NCBI RefSeq assembly: GCF_000522985.1
Contig: NZ_CP007130.1
Location: 930,001 to 994,000 of the forward strand
DNA: 64,000 bases
Direction of reading: 5' to 3'
Source: Gemmatirosa kalamazoonensis
GTDB lineage: Bacteria; Gemmatimonadota; Gemmatimonadetes; Gemmatimonadales; Gemmatimonadaceae
The translations under genes were made by a program, and so were the position numbers. Of the stretch, positions 35,299 through 44,381 are shown one piece after another (within the stretch, counting starts at the first letter, position 1; each line of letters opens with the position of its first letter). The notes beneath the pieces are model-generated. The model had not been told where the DNA came from, ran no database searches, and saw nothing but the letters and a program-made list of their open reading frames with translations.

Positions 35299-36834
35299 CT
35301 AACGCCGGTCGAACGCCGCGACGATCGCCGACGACACGAGGTCCTGCAGCGCGAGCACGTTCGTCGTCTGCCCGTCGAAGGTGCGCGACCACACCGTCGA
35401 CTCGATCGCCGGATCCACCGCGCGCACCGTCACCCGCACCCGCTCCCCCTCGCGCTGCACCGTCCCCTCGAGCAGCAGCGTCACGCCGAGCGTGCGCGCG
35501 ATCTCCACCGGCGCCGCGCGCCGCGCGCGCAGGGCCGCGGATCCGGACTGCGACGCGACGCGCATCCCCGGCACGCCCGCGAGCGCCGTCGCGATCTCCG
35601 CCGTCAGCCCCTCGCCGATCGACGCCGCGCGCTCGTCGCGTCCCACGGCGTCGAACGACAGCACGGCGATGGAGCGCGCGAGCGGCGGCGGCGACGGCAG
35701 CGTGAGCGCGGCGCCGGCGGCCGCCGCGACCGCGGTGGAGTCGGCGGCGCGCGACTTCGTTCCCGGCCGCAGCGCCCACAGCGCGCCGACCGCGACGATC
35801 ACCGCCACGAGCGGCAGCGCGAGCGTGAGCAGCTGCGACCGCCGCCGCCGCGCGACGACCGGCGGCGTCGCGAACGCGCCGCTCAGGATGTCCGGCTCCT
35901 CCAGCGTGCGCAGCACCTCGGCCGCCGAGCGCGGGCGACGCGTCGAGTCCTTCTCCAGGCAGTGCATGATGAGCGCGGCGAGCGCCATCGGCACGTCGTA
36001 GCGCCGCGCCGCGATCGGCGGCGGCGTCTCCGACATCTGCGCGGTGAGCAGCGCCTGCGGCGTGCGGCCGTGGAACGGCGGCGAGCCGACGAGCATCTCG
36101 TACATCACCACGCCTAACGCGTACAGGTCGGCGCGGAAGTCCACGTTCGGGTCGGCGGCGGCCTGCTCCGGCGCCATGTACGCCGGCGTGCCTAACGACG
36201 TGCCGATCGCCGTCAGCGTCGCGCCCCCCCCGGCCCCCGACGGTCGCTCCGGCAGCGGCCGCGCGCGCCGCTCGCCGCTGCTCGGCCGCGCCGCCGACGC
36301 CTGCAGCGCCTTCGCCACGCCGAAGTCCGTCACGACCGCCGCGCCCGCGGAGAGCAGGATGTTGCCCGGCTTGATGTCGCGGTGCACCACGCCGCGCCCG
36401 TGCGCGAACGACAGCGCCCGCGCGACGTCGCGCGCCACGCTCACCGCCTCGCGCACCGACACCGGCCCGCGCACGAGCCGCTCGCGCAGCGACTCCCCGT
36501 CGACGTACGGCATGACGAAGTACGGCACGCCCTGCGCGGCGCTCCCTTCGCCCGCGCCGCCGGCCGGCTCGGCGAACGTCCCCGCCGAGAGCACGGGGAC
36601 GATGTTGGGGTGCTGCAGCCCCGCCGCGAGCTCCACCTCGCGCCGGAACCGCTCGACCGACAGCGCGGCGGCGAGCGTCGGCCGCAGCACCTTGATCGCC
36701 ACGCGGCGGCCGAGCGTCTCGTCGATCGCGACGAACACGCGCGACATGCCGCCGCCCCCGAGCTCGCGCTCGATGCGGTAGCGGTCACCCAGCTCCGCCT
36801 GGAGCCGGTCGAGGACGTCCTGCTCGTCGGTCAC
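35299..36834 (-). CDS. Serine/threonine protein kinase with C-terminal TolB-like/FlgO-type domain
   Basis: A 511-residue kinase: LGGGGMSRVFVAIDETLGRRVAIKVL (Lys near residue 48), HRDIKPGN, DFGVAKAL, GTPAYMAPEQAAADP. A membrane helix (LLTLALPLVAVIVAVGALWAL) separates it from an outer domain of about 120 residues starting SIAVLSFDAVG and continuing GEGLTAEIATALAGVPGMRVASQSG. This is the TolB-like pattern common in kinases and adenylate cyclases of this group. The stop TAG lies inside a GCCTAAC heptamer. It is divergent from the ADOP permease at 36945, which could share its promoter region. Confidence 0.9.
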   Translation of the reverse strand: MTDEQDVLDRLQAELGDRYRIERELGGGGMSRVFVAIDETLGRRVAIKVLRPTLAAALSVERFRREVELAAGLQHPNIVPVLSAGTFAEPAGGAGEGSAAQGVPYFVMPYVDGESLRERLVRGPVSVREAVSVARDVARALSFAHGRGVVHRDIKPGNILLSAGAAVVTDFGVAKALQASAARPSSGERRARPLPERPSGAGGGATLTAIGTSLGTPAYMAPEQAAADPNVDFRADLYALGVVMYEMLVGSPPFHGRTPQALLTAQMSETPPPIAARRYDVPMALAALIMHCLEKDSTRRPRSAAEVLRTLEEPDILSGAFATPPVVARRRRSQLLTLALPLVAVIVAVGALWALRPGTKSRAADSTAVAAAAGAALTLPSPPPLARSIAVLSFDAVGRDERAASIGEGLTAEIATALAGVPGMRVASQSGSAALRARRAAPVEIARTLGVTLLLEGTVQREGERVRVTVRAVDPAIESTVWSRTFDGQTTNVLALQDLVSSAIVAAFDRR

Positions 36835-36944
36835 GTTGCGGACGATGACGACCGGACGACGCGAAATGAAGGCCTGGGACGAACCGAGCTGGCGCGGGGG
36901 TGCGCCGGCGCGGAGAATCTCGACGCACCCGAACCGGAGGCGTC

Positions 36945-39353
36945 ATGATGTCGTTGGGCAAGGACGTCCGCCTCGCCGTGCGCGCGCTCGCGCGCAGCCG
37001 CGGCTTCACCGTCGTCGCCGCGCTCTCGCTCGCCCTCGGCATCGCCGCGTGCACGCTGATCTTCAGCGCGCTCGACACGCTGATCCTCCGCGCGCTCCCG
37101 TTCGAGGCGCTCGATCGCCTCGTCGGCATCTCGGAGACGACGCGCGACTGCCCGTCGTGCAGCAGCTCGGTGGGCGACTACGCGGTGCTGCGCCGCGACG
37201 CCCGTGCGCTGCGCGGCGTGGCGACGACGGTGCCGTGGAGCGGCACGCTCGCCGGACGCGACGGCGCCGAGCGCGTGGAAGGGCGTCGCGTCACGCCCGG
37301 CTTCTTCGCGCTCCTCGGTGCGCGGCCCGCGCTCGGGCGCACGTTCGACGGCGACAGCCTCGCGCCGCCGCCGCTGCGCTCCGTGGTCCTCGGCGACCGA
37401 CTGTGGCGCACGCGCTTCGGCGGCGACTCGACGATCGTGGGGCGCACCATCACGCTGAACGGCCTCGCGTACACGGTCACGGGCGTCATGCCGCCGCGGT
37501 TCGCGTTCGGCGGCGTCGACGACCTCTGGATCCCGCTCTGGTTCTCGCCCGGGCAGGAGCGCGATCACCTCTCGCACGGCTACCTCCTCGCCGCGCGCCT
37601 CGCCCCCGGCGCCACGCGTGCGCGACTCCAGACGGAGCTGGATGGGATCTCGAAGCGCATCGCGGCGACGTACCCGGAGCAGAACCTCGGCATGCGGCTG
37701 CGCGCGAGGCCGCTGGCCGACGCGCTCGTCGGGGACATCCGACGCTACTTCGTGCCGTTGCTCGCCGGCGTCGGCTTCGTGCTGCTCATCGTCTGCGCGA
37801 ACGTGGCGAATCTCACGCTCGCCCGCGCGAGCGAGCGACGGCGCGAGATCGCGCTGCGCGCGGCGTTGGGCGCGCGCCGGTGGCGCGTCGCGCGACAGCT
37901 CCTCGTCGAGAGCGCGCTCCTCGCCGCCGCGGGCGTGGTGCTCGGACTCGGCGTCGCGGCGGTGTGCGTGCCGGTCCTGCGCGGCGGCGTGCCCGCGCAT
38001 CTGCGCCAGTCGCTCCCGGGATGGGACGCGCTCGCGCTGGACGCGCGCGCCGCGGGGTTCTCGGTCGCCGTGGGTGTCGCGTGCGTGCTGCTGTTCGGCG
38101 TCGTTCCCGCGCTGCGCTCGTCGCGCCCCGATCTCTCCGCCGCGCTGAGCGAGGGGAGCCGCGGCTCGACGAGCGCCGACGGCGGCTCGCTGCGCCGCGC
38201 GCTCGTCGTCGCGCAGCTCGCGCTCGCGCTGTCGCTGCTCGCCGGCGGAGCGCTCATGACGCGCAGCCTCGCGAAGCTCGTCGTCGCCGACACGGGCTTC
38301 CGCGCCGAGCGCGCGCTCACCATGGCGCTGCAGGTGCCCGCGCGGAAATATGCCGGCGCGGACGCCGCGCGGCGGTTCGTCGAGCGCACGCGCGCGCAGA
38401 TCGCGGCGCTCCCCGGCGTCGCCGCGGTCGCCGGCACGTGGAACCTGCCGCTCAGCGGTGAGCGCAACTTCACGCAGTACGACCTCGCCGGCCGCGCGCC
38501 CACGCCGCTCGCCGAGCAGCCGAGCGCCACCGACGCGTGGGTGACGCCCGGCTACTTCGCGGCGTTGGGCATCGCGCTGCGACAGGGACGCGACTTCACC
38601 CCGCAGGACGACTCCACCGCGCCACGCGTCGTGCTCGTGAGCGAGTCGTTCGCGCGGCGCGCGTGGCCCGCGGGCGACGCGATCGGGCGCGGCGTGATCA
38701 CGAACGGCACGACGTACGCCGTCGTCGGCGTCGTCGCCGACGTGCGGCAGGATGGCGTGGAGATCGCCGCCACGCCGGCGATCTACCGCGACATCGAGCA
38801 GACCTCCGGCGGCATCCCGACGGCGCTCGTCGTGCGCGCGCGCGCCGAGCCCACGGCGCTCACCGCGTCGATCCGCCGCGCGCTCTCGGCGATCGATCCC
38901 GACGCGGCGATCGCCGACGTGCGCACCATGCCGCAGGTCGTCGGCGACTATCTCGCTCCGTGGCGGCTGCTCGCCGCGCTCCTCGGCGCGTTCGCCGGCG
39001 CGGCGCTCGGCATCGCCGCGGTCGGCATCTACGGCGTGATGGCGTACGCTGTCGCGCAGCGCACGCACGAGATCGGGATCCGCATGGCGTTAGGCGCCGA
39101 GCGCGCTCGCGTGATGACGATGGTGCTGCGCCAGGCGATGGCGCTCGTCGCCGCGGGCGTCGCGTTCGGCGCCCTCGGCGCGCTCGGCACCGCGCGCGCC
39201 CTGTCGTTCCTGCTCTACGGCGTCGGCGCCGGCGACCCGCTCGCCCTCGGCGCCGTCGTCGCGCTGCTCGCCGTCGTCGCGCTCGTCGCGGCGTGGGTGC
39301 CCGCGCGGCGCGCGGCGCGAGTAGACCCGGTAGTTGCTCTACGAGCGCCGTGA
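36945..39353 (+). CDS. ADOP-type MacB/FtsX family ABC permease (no adjacent PadR)
   Basis: An 802-residue duplicated permease. An N-terminal helix (GFTVVAALSLALGIAACTLIFSALDTL) leads to a MacB-type periplasmic domain, then three helices with the block ANVANLTLARASERRREIALRAALGA. A second periplasmic domain and helices end with AVAQRTHEIGIRMALGAER. It closes with ARVDPVVALRAP, the usual ADOP C-terminus. These permeases lack a fused ATPase and work with a MacB-like ATP-binding protein in export or mechanotransmission. Unlike the other two ADOP genes in this window it lacks the soluble N-terminal extension and a PadR neighbour. Confidence 0.88.
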   Translation: MMSLGKDVRLAVRALARSRGFTVVAALSLALGIAACTLIFSALDTLILRALPFEALDRLVGISETTRDCPSCSSSVGDYAVLRRDARALRGVATTVPWSGTLAGRDGAERVEGRRVTPGFFALLGARPALGRTFDGDSLAPPPLRSVVLGDRLWRTRFGGDSTIVGRTITLNGLAYTVTGVMPPRFAFGGVDDLWIPLWFSPGQERDHLSHGYLLAARLAPGATRARLQTELDGISKRIAATYPEQNLGMRLRARPLADALVGDIRRYFVPLLAGVGFVLLIVCANVANLTLARASERRREIALRAALGARRWRVARQLLVESALLAAAGVVLGLGVAAVCVPVLRGGVPAHLRQSLPGWDALALDARAAGFSVAVGVACVLLFGVVPALRSSRPDLSAALSEGSRGSTSADGGSLRRALVVAQLALALSLLAGGALMTRSLAKLVVADTGFRAERALTMALQVPARKYAGADAARRFVERTRAQIAALPGVAAVAGTWNLPLSGERNFTQYDLAGRAPTPLAEQPSATDAWVTPGYFAALGIALRQGRDFTPQDDSTAPRVVLVSESFARRAWPAGDAIGRGVITNGTTYAVVGVVADVRQDGVEIAATPAIYRDIEQTSGGIPTALVVRARAEPTALTASIRRALSAIDPDAAIADVRTMPQVVGDYLAPWRLLAALLGAFAGAALGIAAVGIYGVMAYAVAQRTHEIGIRMALGAERARVMTMVLRQAMALVAAGVAFGALGALGTARALSFLLYGVGAGDPLALGAVVALLAVVALVAAWVPARRAARVDPVVALRAP

Positions 39354-39360
39354 AGGCGTC

Positions 39361-39450
39361 GACGGCGCGGGCGATACGGCGCGGGCGATACGGCGCGATG
39401 AAGCGCTAGCATCGCTCACATCGCTGAACTGCGCCGTACTGCGCCGTCGA
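39361..39450. repeat. Iterated inverted repeat between convergent permease and Rieske genes
   Basis: The unit GGCGCGGGCGATAC occurs twice directly (39364-39391), followed by a third partial copy. It is answered by TGCGCCGTACTGCGCCGT at 39430-39447. Further imperfect copies (CGGCGCGGTATCGCCGGCGC, 39491-39510) lie closer to the Rieske stop. Likely a bidirectional terminator. Confidence 0.5.
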
Positions 39451-39526
39451 GCGGTGCGAGCGTCGTTCGCGCATCATCGCGCCCCACCGTCGGCGCGGTA
39501 TCGCCGGCGCCGTTTGCGCTCTTGTA

Positions 39527-40090
39527 TCACCCGCGCATCACGGTGAGCGTCCGCGTCGCGGCATCGAGCTTCACCGTGTACTCGGTGAGCGCGCGCGTTG
39601 CCGGCCCCGCGGCCACGCGGCCGTTGCTGTCGAACTCCGAGCCGTGACAGAAGCAGCGGATGCGGCTCCCCGTGAAGTCGCCCACCGTGCACTGCTCGTG
39701 CGTGCAGATGCTGGTGAACGCGCGGAACTGGTCGGGGCCGACGTTGATCACGATGACGTCGGGACGTCGGCCGCTCGTCGCGTCGCGGACGTCGTTGTCA
39801 CCGCCGTTCGTGATGAGGAACCCGCCGGGCTGCGCGAGCGCGGTCACGCTCGTGAGCGGGATCCACACGACGCCGTTCGAGAACGTGACGCCGCTCGCGC
39901 TCGGCCCCTTCACGCCACTCAGCCCCTCGCCGCCGCCGCACGCGCTCGCGAGCGCCGCGGCGAGCGCGGACCACGCCGCCGTCGAGACGAAGCCGCGCCG
40001 CGAGAGCGTGAGCGCGGCGAGCTCGCCGCATCCCGCGGGCGGTGTCGTGTCGTGTGCGTCGGCGGCGGGAAGCGTGGGCAGTGATCGCAT
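39527..40090 (-). CDS. Exported Rieske 2Fe-2S protein
   Basis: A 187-residue protein starting at ATG 40090. A twin-arginine type leader (SRRGFVSTAAWSALAAALASAC) ends in a possible lipobox. The Rieske fold supplies CTHEQC and CFCHGSEFD, the two Cys-x-His pairs that bind the cluster, and the terminal strands are TRALTEYTVKLD. It resembles stand-alone Rieske proteins that accept electrons in periplasmic oxidations, rather than the quinol:cytochrome subunit, since no cytochrome b gene is adjacent. The segment between the leader and the cluster (SNGVVWIPL, FLITNGG) is typical of this small class. Confidence 0.85.
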   Translation of the reverse strand: MRSLPTLPAADAHDTTPPAGCGELAALTLSRRGFVSTAAWSALAAALASACGGGEGLSGVKGPSASGVTFSNGVVWIPLTSVTALAQPGGFLITNGGDNDVRDATSGRRPDVIVINVGPDQFRAFTSICTHEQCTVGDFTGSRIRCFCHGSEFDSNGRVAAGPATRALTEYTVKLDAATRTLTVMRG

Positions 40091-40299
40091 CGTCGGCGGT
40101 TCGGGGCGGCGGGGGGAGCGAAGCGTGGGACCCACGAGGTCGTCGGGGCGCAGCGGCCGACTATTCCCGTACGCCATCGTGCTGCGCCGGGGAATAGTGT
40201 GTGGTGTCGACGCGACTCCGGGCAATGTCATCGCGCCGGATGACGCATGTCGCACGCATGCGCGTCGCGCATCAACCCTCGGGCCGGAGAATTCCCCCC

Positions 40300-40845
40300 A
40301 TGCTCTCACCCCTCGCGACGCGTCGCCGCGTCGTCGCTGCGACCGTCGCTGCGCTCACCGGCGGGGCCGCGCTGCTCGCCTTCGCTGCGTGCAGCAGCGA
40401 CGACTCCACCACCACGACCCCCGCCGGTCCGCCGACGACGTTCGTCACCACGCTGAGCGCCGCGAACGAACGCCCCGTCGTGAACGCCCCGGGCACCGGC
40501 ACCGCGACCGTCACGTTCACGAGCAGCGTGCCCGGCGGGCCGCTCACCGGCGGCACGTACACCGTCACCGTGCAGGGGCTCACCGGCGCGCCCACCGCGT
40601 CGCACATCCACGCCCCGGCCGACGTCAACACGTCGACGGGCGTGCTGCTGAACTTCAACCCGGCGTCGGTCACGACGACGAGCGGCACGTTCAGCGCCGG
40701 CTTCTCGCAGGCCGACATGCGCAACCAGGCCGTGTCGATCGACTCGCTCGTGAAGCTCGTGCGCGCCGGCCTCGCCTACGTCAACGTGCACACGTCCACG
40801 AACCCCGGCGGCGAGATCCGCGGGCAGCTCGTACCGAAGCCGTGA
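40300..40845 (+). CDS. CHRD-domain lipoprotein
   Basis: A 181-residue lipoprotein with signal and lipobox ALLAFAACSS at the N-terminus, a Thr-rich linker, and a CHRD domain (about residues 45-180): FVTTLSAANERP, GTATVTF, ASHIHAPAD and the closing VNVHTSTNPGGEIRGQL. CHRD domains occur in chordin and in many secreted bacterial proteins; their bacterial role is unknown. It faces the Rieske gene divergently across 209 bases and ends at an iterated-repeat hairpin. Confidence 0.85.
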   Translation: MLSPLATRRRVVAATVAALTGGAALLAFAACSSDDSTTTTPAGPPTTFVTTLSAANERPVVNAPGTGTATVTFTSSVPGGPLTGGTYTVTVQGLTGAPTASHIHAPADVNTSTGVLLNFNPASVTTTSGTFSAGFSQADMRNQAVSIDSLVKLVRAGLAYVNVHTSTNPGGEIRGQLVPKP

Positions 40846-40917
40846 GCGCGGAGCGCGGAGCGCGGAGCGTGGAGTGCGTTAGGCTCCACGCTCTACGCTC
40901 CACGCTCCACGCTCACT
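40844..40917. terminator. Bidirectional iterated-repeat terminator with GTTAGGC in its loop
   Basis: Four GAGCGCG-like 7-base repeats (40844-40874) face the complementary CTCCACG series (40883-40917). The apical loop is TGCGTTAGG, enclosed by GGAG and CTCC. It fills the gap between the CHRD gene and the convergent ADOP gene, whose stop at 40913 lies inside the right arm. Confidence 0.65.
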
Positions 40918-43549
40918 CTCCTCGCAGCACGACCACCGGATCCGTCCGCGCCGCGCGCCGCGCGGGGAGATAGCTCGCCGCGAGCGCGACGCCAACCAGG
41001 ACGATCGACGCGCCCGCGAGCACGCCGCCGTCCGCGGGCCGCACCCCGAACAGCGCGCCGGCGAGCAGCCGCGCGCCGGCCAGCGACGCCGCGATGCCTA
41101 ACGCGCCGCCCGCCGCCGCGAGGCGCAGCCCGCGTCCAACCACCAGGCGGCGGATCACCGTCGGCGTCGCGCCGAGCGACGCACGCACCCCGAGCTCGCC
41201 CCGACGCTGCGCCACGGCGTACGCCATCACGCCGTAGAGGCCCACCGCGGCGAGCACCAGCGCCGTCGCCGCGAACGCGCCGAGCAGCACGAGCACGAAG
41301 CGGCGCGGCGCCGTCTGCGCGCGCAGGAGCGTCTCTTCCGTCGTCACGTCGAACACCGGCTGGTCGGGATCGATCGCGCGCAGCGTCGCGCGCACCGAGG
41401 GAGCGAGCGCCGCGGCGGGCGTTCCCGGCGCCGCGCGCACCACCAGCGTCACCCATCGCCACGCCGACTGCGCGGCCGAGACGTACAGCTGCCCCACCGC
41501 CGGCGCGTCGAGCCCGGCGTGCCGCACGTGCCCCACGACGCCGACCACGCGCATCCACGTCGTGTCGCCGCACGTCACCCGCATCCCGATCGGCGATCCG
41601 TTGGGCGCGAGCCGGCGCGCGAACTCCTCGTCCACCACCGCCACCCGCTCGTGCCCCGCAGCATCGGTCGGCTCGAACGTGCGTCCGGCGCGCAGCGGGA
41701 TGCCGAGCGCCGCGAAGTATCCCGCGCTCACGATGAAACGCTCGGCGTCGAGCTTGTCGACGCCGGGCCGCAGCGGCTCGCCGTACACGTCCACGCCCAC
41801 GTGGTCGTAGTTGTCGCCGAACGGCATCGTGCTCGTCACCGCCGCGGCGCGCACCGCCGGCAGCGCCGTGAGCCGGCCGATCAGCGCGTCGTACATGGGC
41901 CACAGCCTGTCGCGCGGGTACTTCGACGCCGGCAGGTTCATCGACATCGCGAGCACGCCCTCGGCCCGCACGCCGGGATCGACGCGCTGCAGCCGCACGA
42001 GGCTCTTCACGAGCAGGCCGGCGCACGTCACGAGCGCGAGGGCGAGCGCGAGCTGCGTCACGGCGAGCGCGTCGCGCGCGCGCAGCGATCCACCGGTCGT
42101 GCCGCGCCCGCCGGCCTTCAGCGTCGCCTGCGGGTCCGTGCGCGCGGCGTGCAGCGCGGGCACCAGCCCCGCCACGAGCGCCGTCGCCGCGAGCACGAGC
42201 AGCGTGAACGCGAGCACGCGTCCGTCGAGTCCTGCGGGCTGCGCGCGCACCACCGCCGGCGCGAGGCCCAGCGCGCCCCGCAGCGCCACCGCCGCGAGCG
42301 CGGCGCCGGCCACGGCGCCGAGCGCGGCGATCACGAGACTCTCCGCGAGCACCTGCCGCACCACGCGTCCGCGTCCCGCGCCTAACGCCGATCGCACCGC
42401 GAACTCGCGCGCCCGCGCGAGGCCGCGCGCGATGAGCAGGTTCGACAGGTTCGCGCACGCCACCACGAGCACCAGCCCCGCCGCGCCGAGCAGCAGCAGC
42501 AGCGCGCGTCCGGCGTCGCCCACCACGTGGTCGCGCAGCCGCGTCACCGCCGCCTCGAGTCCCTTGTTCTCGAGCGGGTACGCGGCGCGCAGCCGCGCCG
42601 AGATGCCGCGCATCTCGAGACGCGCCCGCTCCAGCGTCACGCTCGGCGCGAGCCGCGCGAGCGCGCTCAGGTAGCGCGCCGAGCGGACGTCGGTCGAGTC
42701 GAACGTGTTGTTCCCCCACACGTCCGCGTCGAGGATGTCCGGCCCGTGGAATCCCGCGGGGAGCACCGCGATCACCGTGCGCGGCACGCCGTTCAGCGTC
42801 ACGGCCGTGCCCACGACGTGCGGATCGGCGCGCAGCCGGCGGCGCCAGAACCCGTCGCTCACGACGACGATCGGCGCGCTGCCGGCCTCGTTGTCCGACG
42901 GCAGCATCGGTCGCCCGAGCGCCGGCACCACGCGCAGCACGTCGAACATCCCGGCCGTGACGAGCGCGCCCTTCACGCGCTCCGGCTCTCCGGCGCCGGT
43001 GAACGCGGGCCCCCATCCGTTGAACAGCGCCATCGCCTCGAAGCTGTGGCTCGCGCGCTGCCAGTCCACGAAGTTCGGGTACGACGTCGTCATGCCGCGC
43101 AGCCCGCTGCCGATGCTCACCTCGCCGAGCGTCACGATGCGGTCGCCGTCGCGGCAGGGGAGGGGGCGCAGCAGGACGGCGCTCACCACGCTGAACACCG
43201 CCGTCGTCGCGCCGACGCCCAACGCGAGCGTGAGCACGGCGACGAGCGCGAAGCCCGGGCTCGCGCGCAGCGTGCGCCACGCGAACCGCACGTCCTGTCG
43301 CAGCGCGTCGAGCGCCGCCACGCCGGTCGCGTCGACCACCCGCTCGCGCGCGCGTGCCGGATGCCCGAACCGTGCGCGGGCCGTGCGCGCCGCGTCAGCG
43401 GGCGACGCGCCCGCGTGGCGCGCGTGCATCGCGTCGAGATCCATGTGGAAGCGGAGCTCCTCATCGAGCTCGGCGCGCCACGCGGCGCGGTCGAACAGCG
43501 CGCGCCGGAGCGCGCTCAGTCGGTAGCGGACGGCGTCGAAGGCGGACAT
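40913..43549 (-). CDS. ADOP-type ABC permease paired with a PadR gene (leftward)
   Basis: An 878-residue duplicated permease. Its cytosolic N-terminus (ELRFHMDLDAMHARHAGASPADAARTARARFG) is the characteristic ADOP extension. Two MacB/FtsX units follow, each with a periplasmic domain; blocks include ANLSNLLIARGLARAREFAVRSALGAGRG and AVAQRRGELGVRASLGAT, and it ends ARTDPVVVLRGE. The PadR gene lies 15 bases upstream on the same strand, so the regulator and permease form an operon. Such permeases are presumed to act with a separate ATPase in export of peptides or drugs. No ATPase gene is in the window. Confidence 0.92.
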   Translation of the reverse strand: MSAFDAVRYRLSALRRALFDRAAWRAELDEELRFHMDLDAMHARHAGASPADAARTARARFGHPARARERVVDATGVAALDALRQDVRFAWRTLRASPGFALVAVLTLALGVGATTAVFSVVSAVLLRPLPCRDGDRIVTLGEVSIGSGLRGMTTSYPNFVDWQRASHSFEAMALFNGWGPAFTGAGEPERVKGALVTAGMFDVLRVVPALGRPMLPSDNEAGSAPIVVVSDGFWRRRLRADPHVVGTAVTLNGVPRTVIAVLPAGFHGPDILDADVWGNNTFDSTDVRSARYLSALARLAPSVTLERARLEMRGISARLRAAYPLENKGLEAAVTRLRDHVVGDAGRALLLLLGAAGLVLVVACANLSNLLIARGLARAREFAVRSALGAGRGRVVRQVLAESLVIAALGAVAGAALAAVALRGALGLAPAVVRAQPAGLDGRVLAFTLLVLAATALVAGLVPALHAARTDPQATLKAGGRGTTGGSLRARDALAVTQLALALALVTCAGLLVKSLVRLQRVDPGVRAEGVLAMSMNLPASKYPRDRLWPMYDALIGRLTALPAVRAAAVTSTMPFGDNYDHVGVDVYGEPLRPGVDKLDAERFIVSAGYFAALGIPLRAGRTFEPTDAAGHERVAVVDEEFARRLAPNGSPIGMRVTCGDTTWMRVVGVVGHVRHAGLDAPAVGQLYVSAAQSAWRWVTLVVRAAPGTPAAALAPSVRATLRAIDPDQPVFDVTTEETLLRAQTAPRRFVLVLLGAFAATALVLAAVGLYGVMAYAVAQRRGELGVRASLGATPTVIRRLVVGRGLRLAAAGGALGIAASLAGARLLAGALFGVRPADGGVLAGASIVLVGVALAASYLPARRAARTDPVVVLRGE

Positions 43550-43564
43550 GGCGGTCCCTCGTGT

Positions 43565-43903
43565 TCAGGCTCGATCGAGCACGCGCGCGATGGCGAGCGA
43601 GACGCGGTCGTAGCGGGCGAGCTCCTCGCCGAGCCGCGCCCGACCGCTGTCGGTGATGGTGTAGTAGCGCGCGCGCCGCTTCGTCGGCGTCTCGCCCCAC
43701 GCCGACGTCACCCACCCCTTCCGCTGCAGGCGGTCGAGCGCCGGGTACAGCGACCCCTGCTCGACGCGGAGGACGTCGGCCGAGACCCGCTCGATGTGCT
43801 GCGCGATGGCGTAGCCGTGCATCGTGCCGAGGGCGAGGGAGCTCAGGACGAGCATGTCCAGGGTGCCGGGGCGCAGCTCGTCGCGGGTCGGTGCGTCGCT
43901 CAT
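43565..43903 (-). CDS. PadR family transcriptional regulator (leftward)
   Basis: A 112-residue winged-helix repressor: LVLSSLALGTMHGYAIAQHIE, then the recognition part LRVEQGSLYPALDRLQRKGWVTSAWGE and the wing TKRRARYYTITDSGRARL. PadR proteins typically repress their own operon and release on binding a small planar ligand. It is the first gene of the leftward regulator-permease operon and is divergent from a second PadR gene 130 bases away. Confidence 0.92.
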   Translation of the reverse strand: MSDAPTRDELRPGTLDMLVLSSLALGTMHGYAIAQHIERVSADVLRVEQGSLYPALDRLQRKGWVTSAWGETPTKRRARYYTITDSGRARLGEELARYDRVSLAIARVLDRA

Positions 43904-43973
43904 GGGAAGTCCGTCTACAGGTAGATAGGCTACATATGTGAAAGGTTTGTCCGGGCGTCAAGCACGCCGTCTT

Positions 43974-44027
43974 TCCCCTTGCGTCACCAGGGAGCGGATC
44001 CCATCTTCCCTTGCGTCACCAAGGGAG
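43974..44027 (+). promoter_or_regulatory. Tandem dyads in front of the rightward PadR gene
   Basis: Two direct copies of a 20-21 base element, CCTTGCGTCACCA(A)GGGAG, lie at 43974-43994 and 44007-44027. Each is a dyad with arms TCCCTT and AAGGGA (copy 2 perfect). The second copy ends 7 bases before the PadR start codon and includes its purine-rich ribosome site, so a bound protein or folded RNA could block translation or transcription. This fits PadR autoregulation but is unproven. Confidence 0.5.
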
Positions 44028-44033
44028 AGCCCC

Positions 44034-44381
44034 ATGTCCGACTCCGAGCTCAACGTCCTCCGCAGCAGCCTCGATCTCGTCATCCTGAAGGCGCTCATCT
44101 GGGGCCCGCGCCACGGATACGCCGTCGCGGAGTGGGTCGAGCACGCGACCGACGACGTGCTCCTGCTCGAGGAGGGCACGCTCTACCCGGCGCTCCACCG
44201 CCTCGAGCGCAAGGGCTACGTCAGCACCGAGTGGGGCGTCTCCGACAACAACCGGCGCGCGAAGTTCTACCGGCTCACCCCCGCCGGCCGCGCCCAGCTG
44301 AACGCCACCTCGCCCACCTGGCTGCGGCACGCCGAGGCGATCGCCCGCGCGCTCCGCACCGAGTCGCCGGAGCTCGCATGA
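44034..44381 (+). CDS. PadR family transcriptional regulator (rightward)
   Basis: A 115-residue winged-helix repressor with LVILKALIWGPRHGYAVAEWVEHA, LLLEEGTLYPALHRLERKGYVSTEWG and the wing NNRRAKFYRLTPAGRAQL. The start ATG at 44034 is preceded by GGGAGAG. Its stop overlaps the ADOP permease start by ATGA, so it is translationally coupled to the gene it most likely controls. The divergent 43565-43903 regulator has the same fold but clearly differs in sequence. Confidence 0.92.
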   Translation: MSDSELNVLRSSLDLVILKALIWGPRHGYAVAEWVEHATDDVLLLEEGTLYPALHRLERKGYVSTEWGVSDNNRRAKFYRLTPAGRAQLNATSPTWLRHAEAIARALRTESPELA

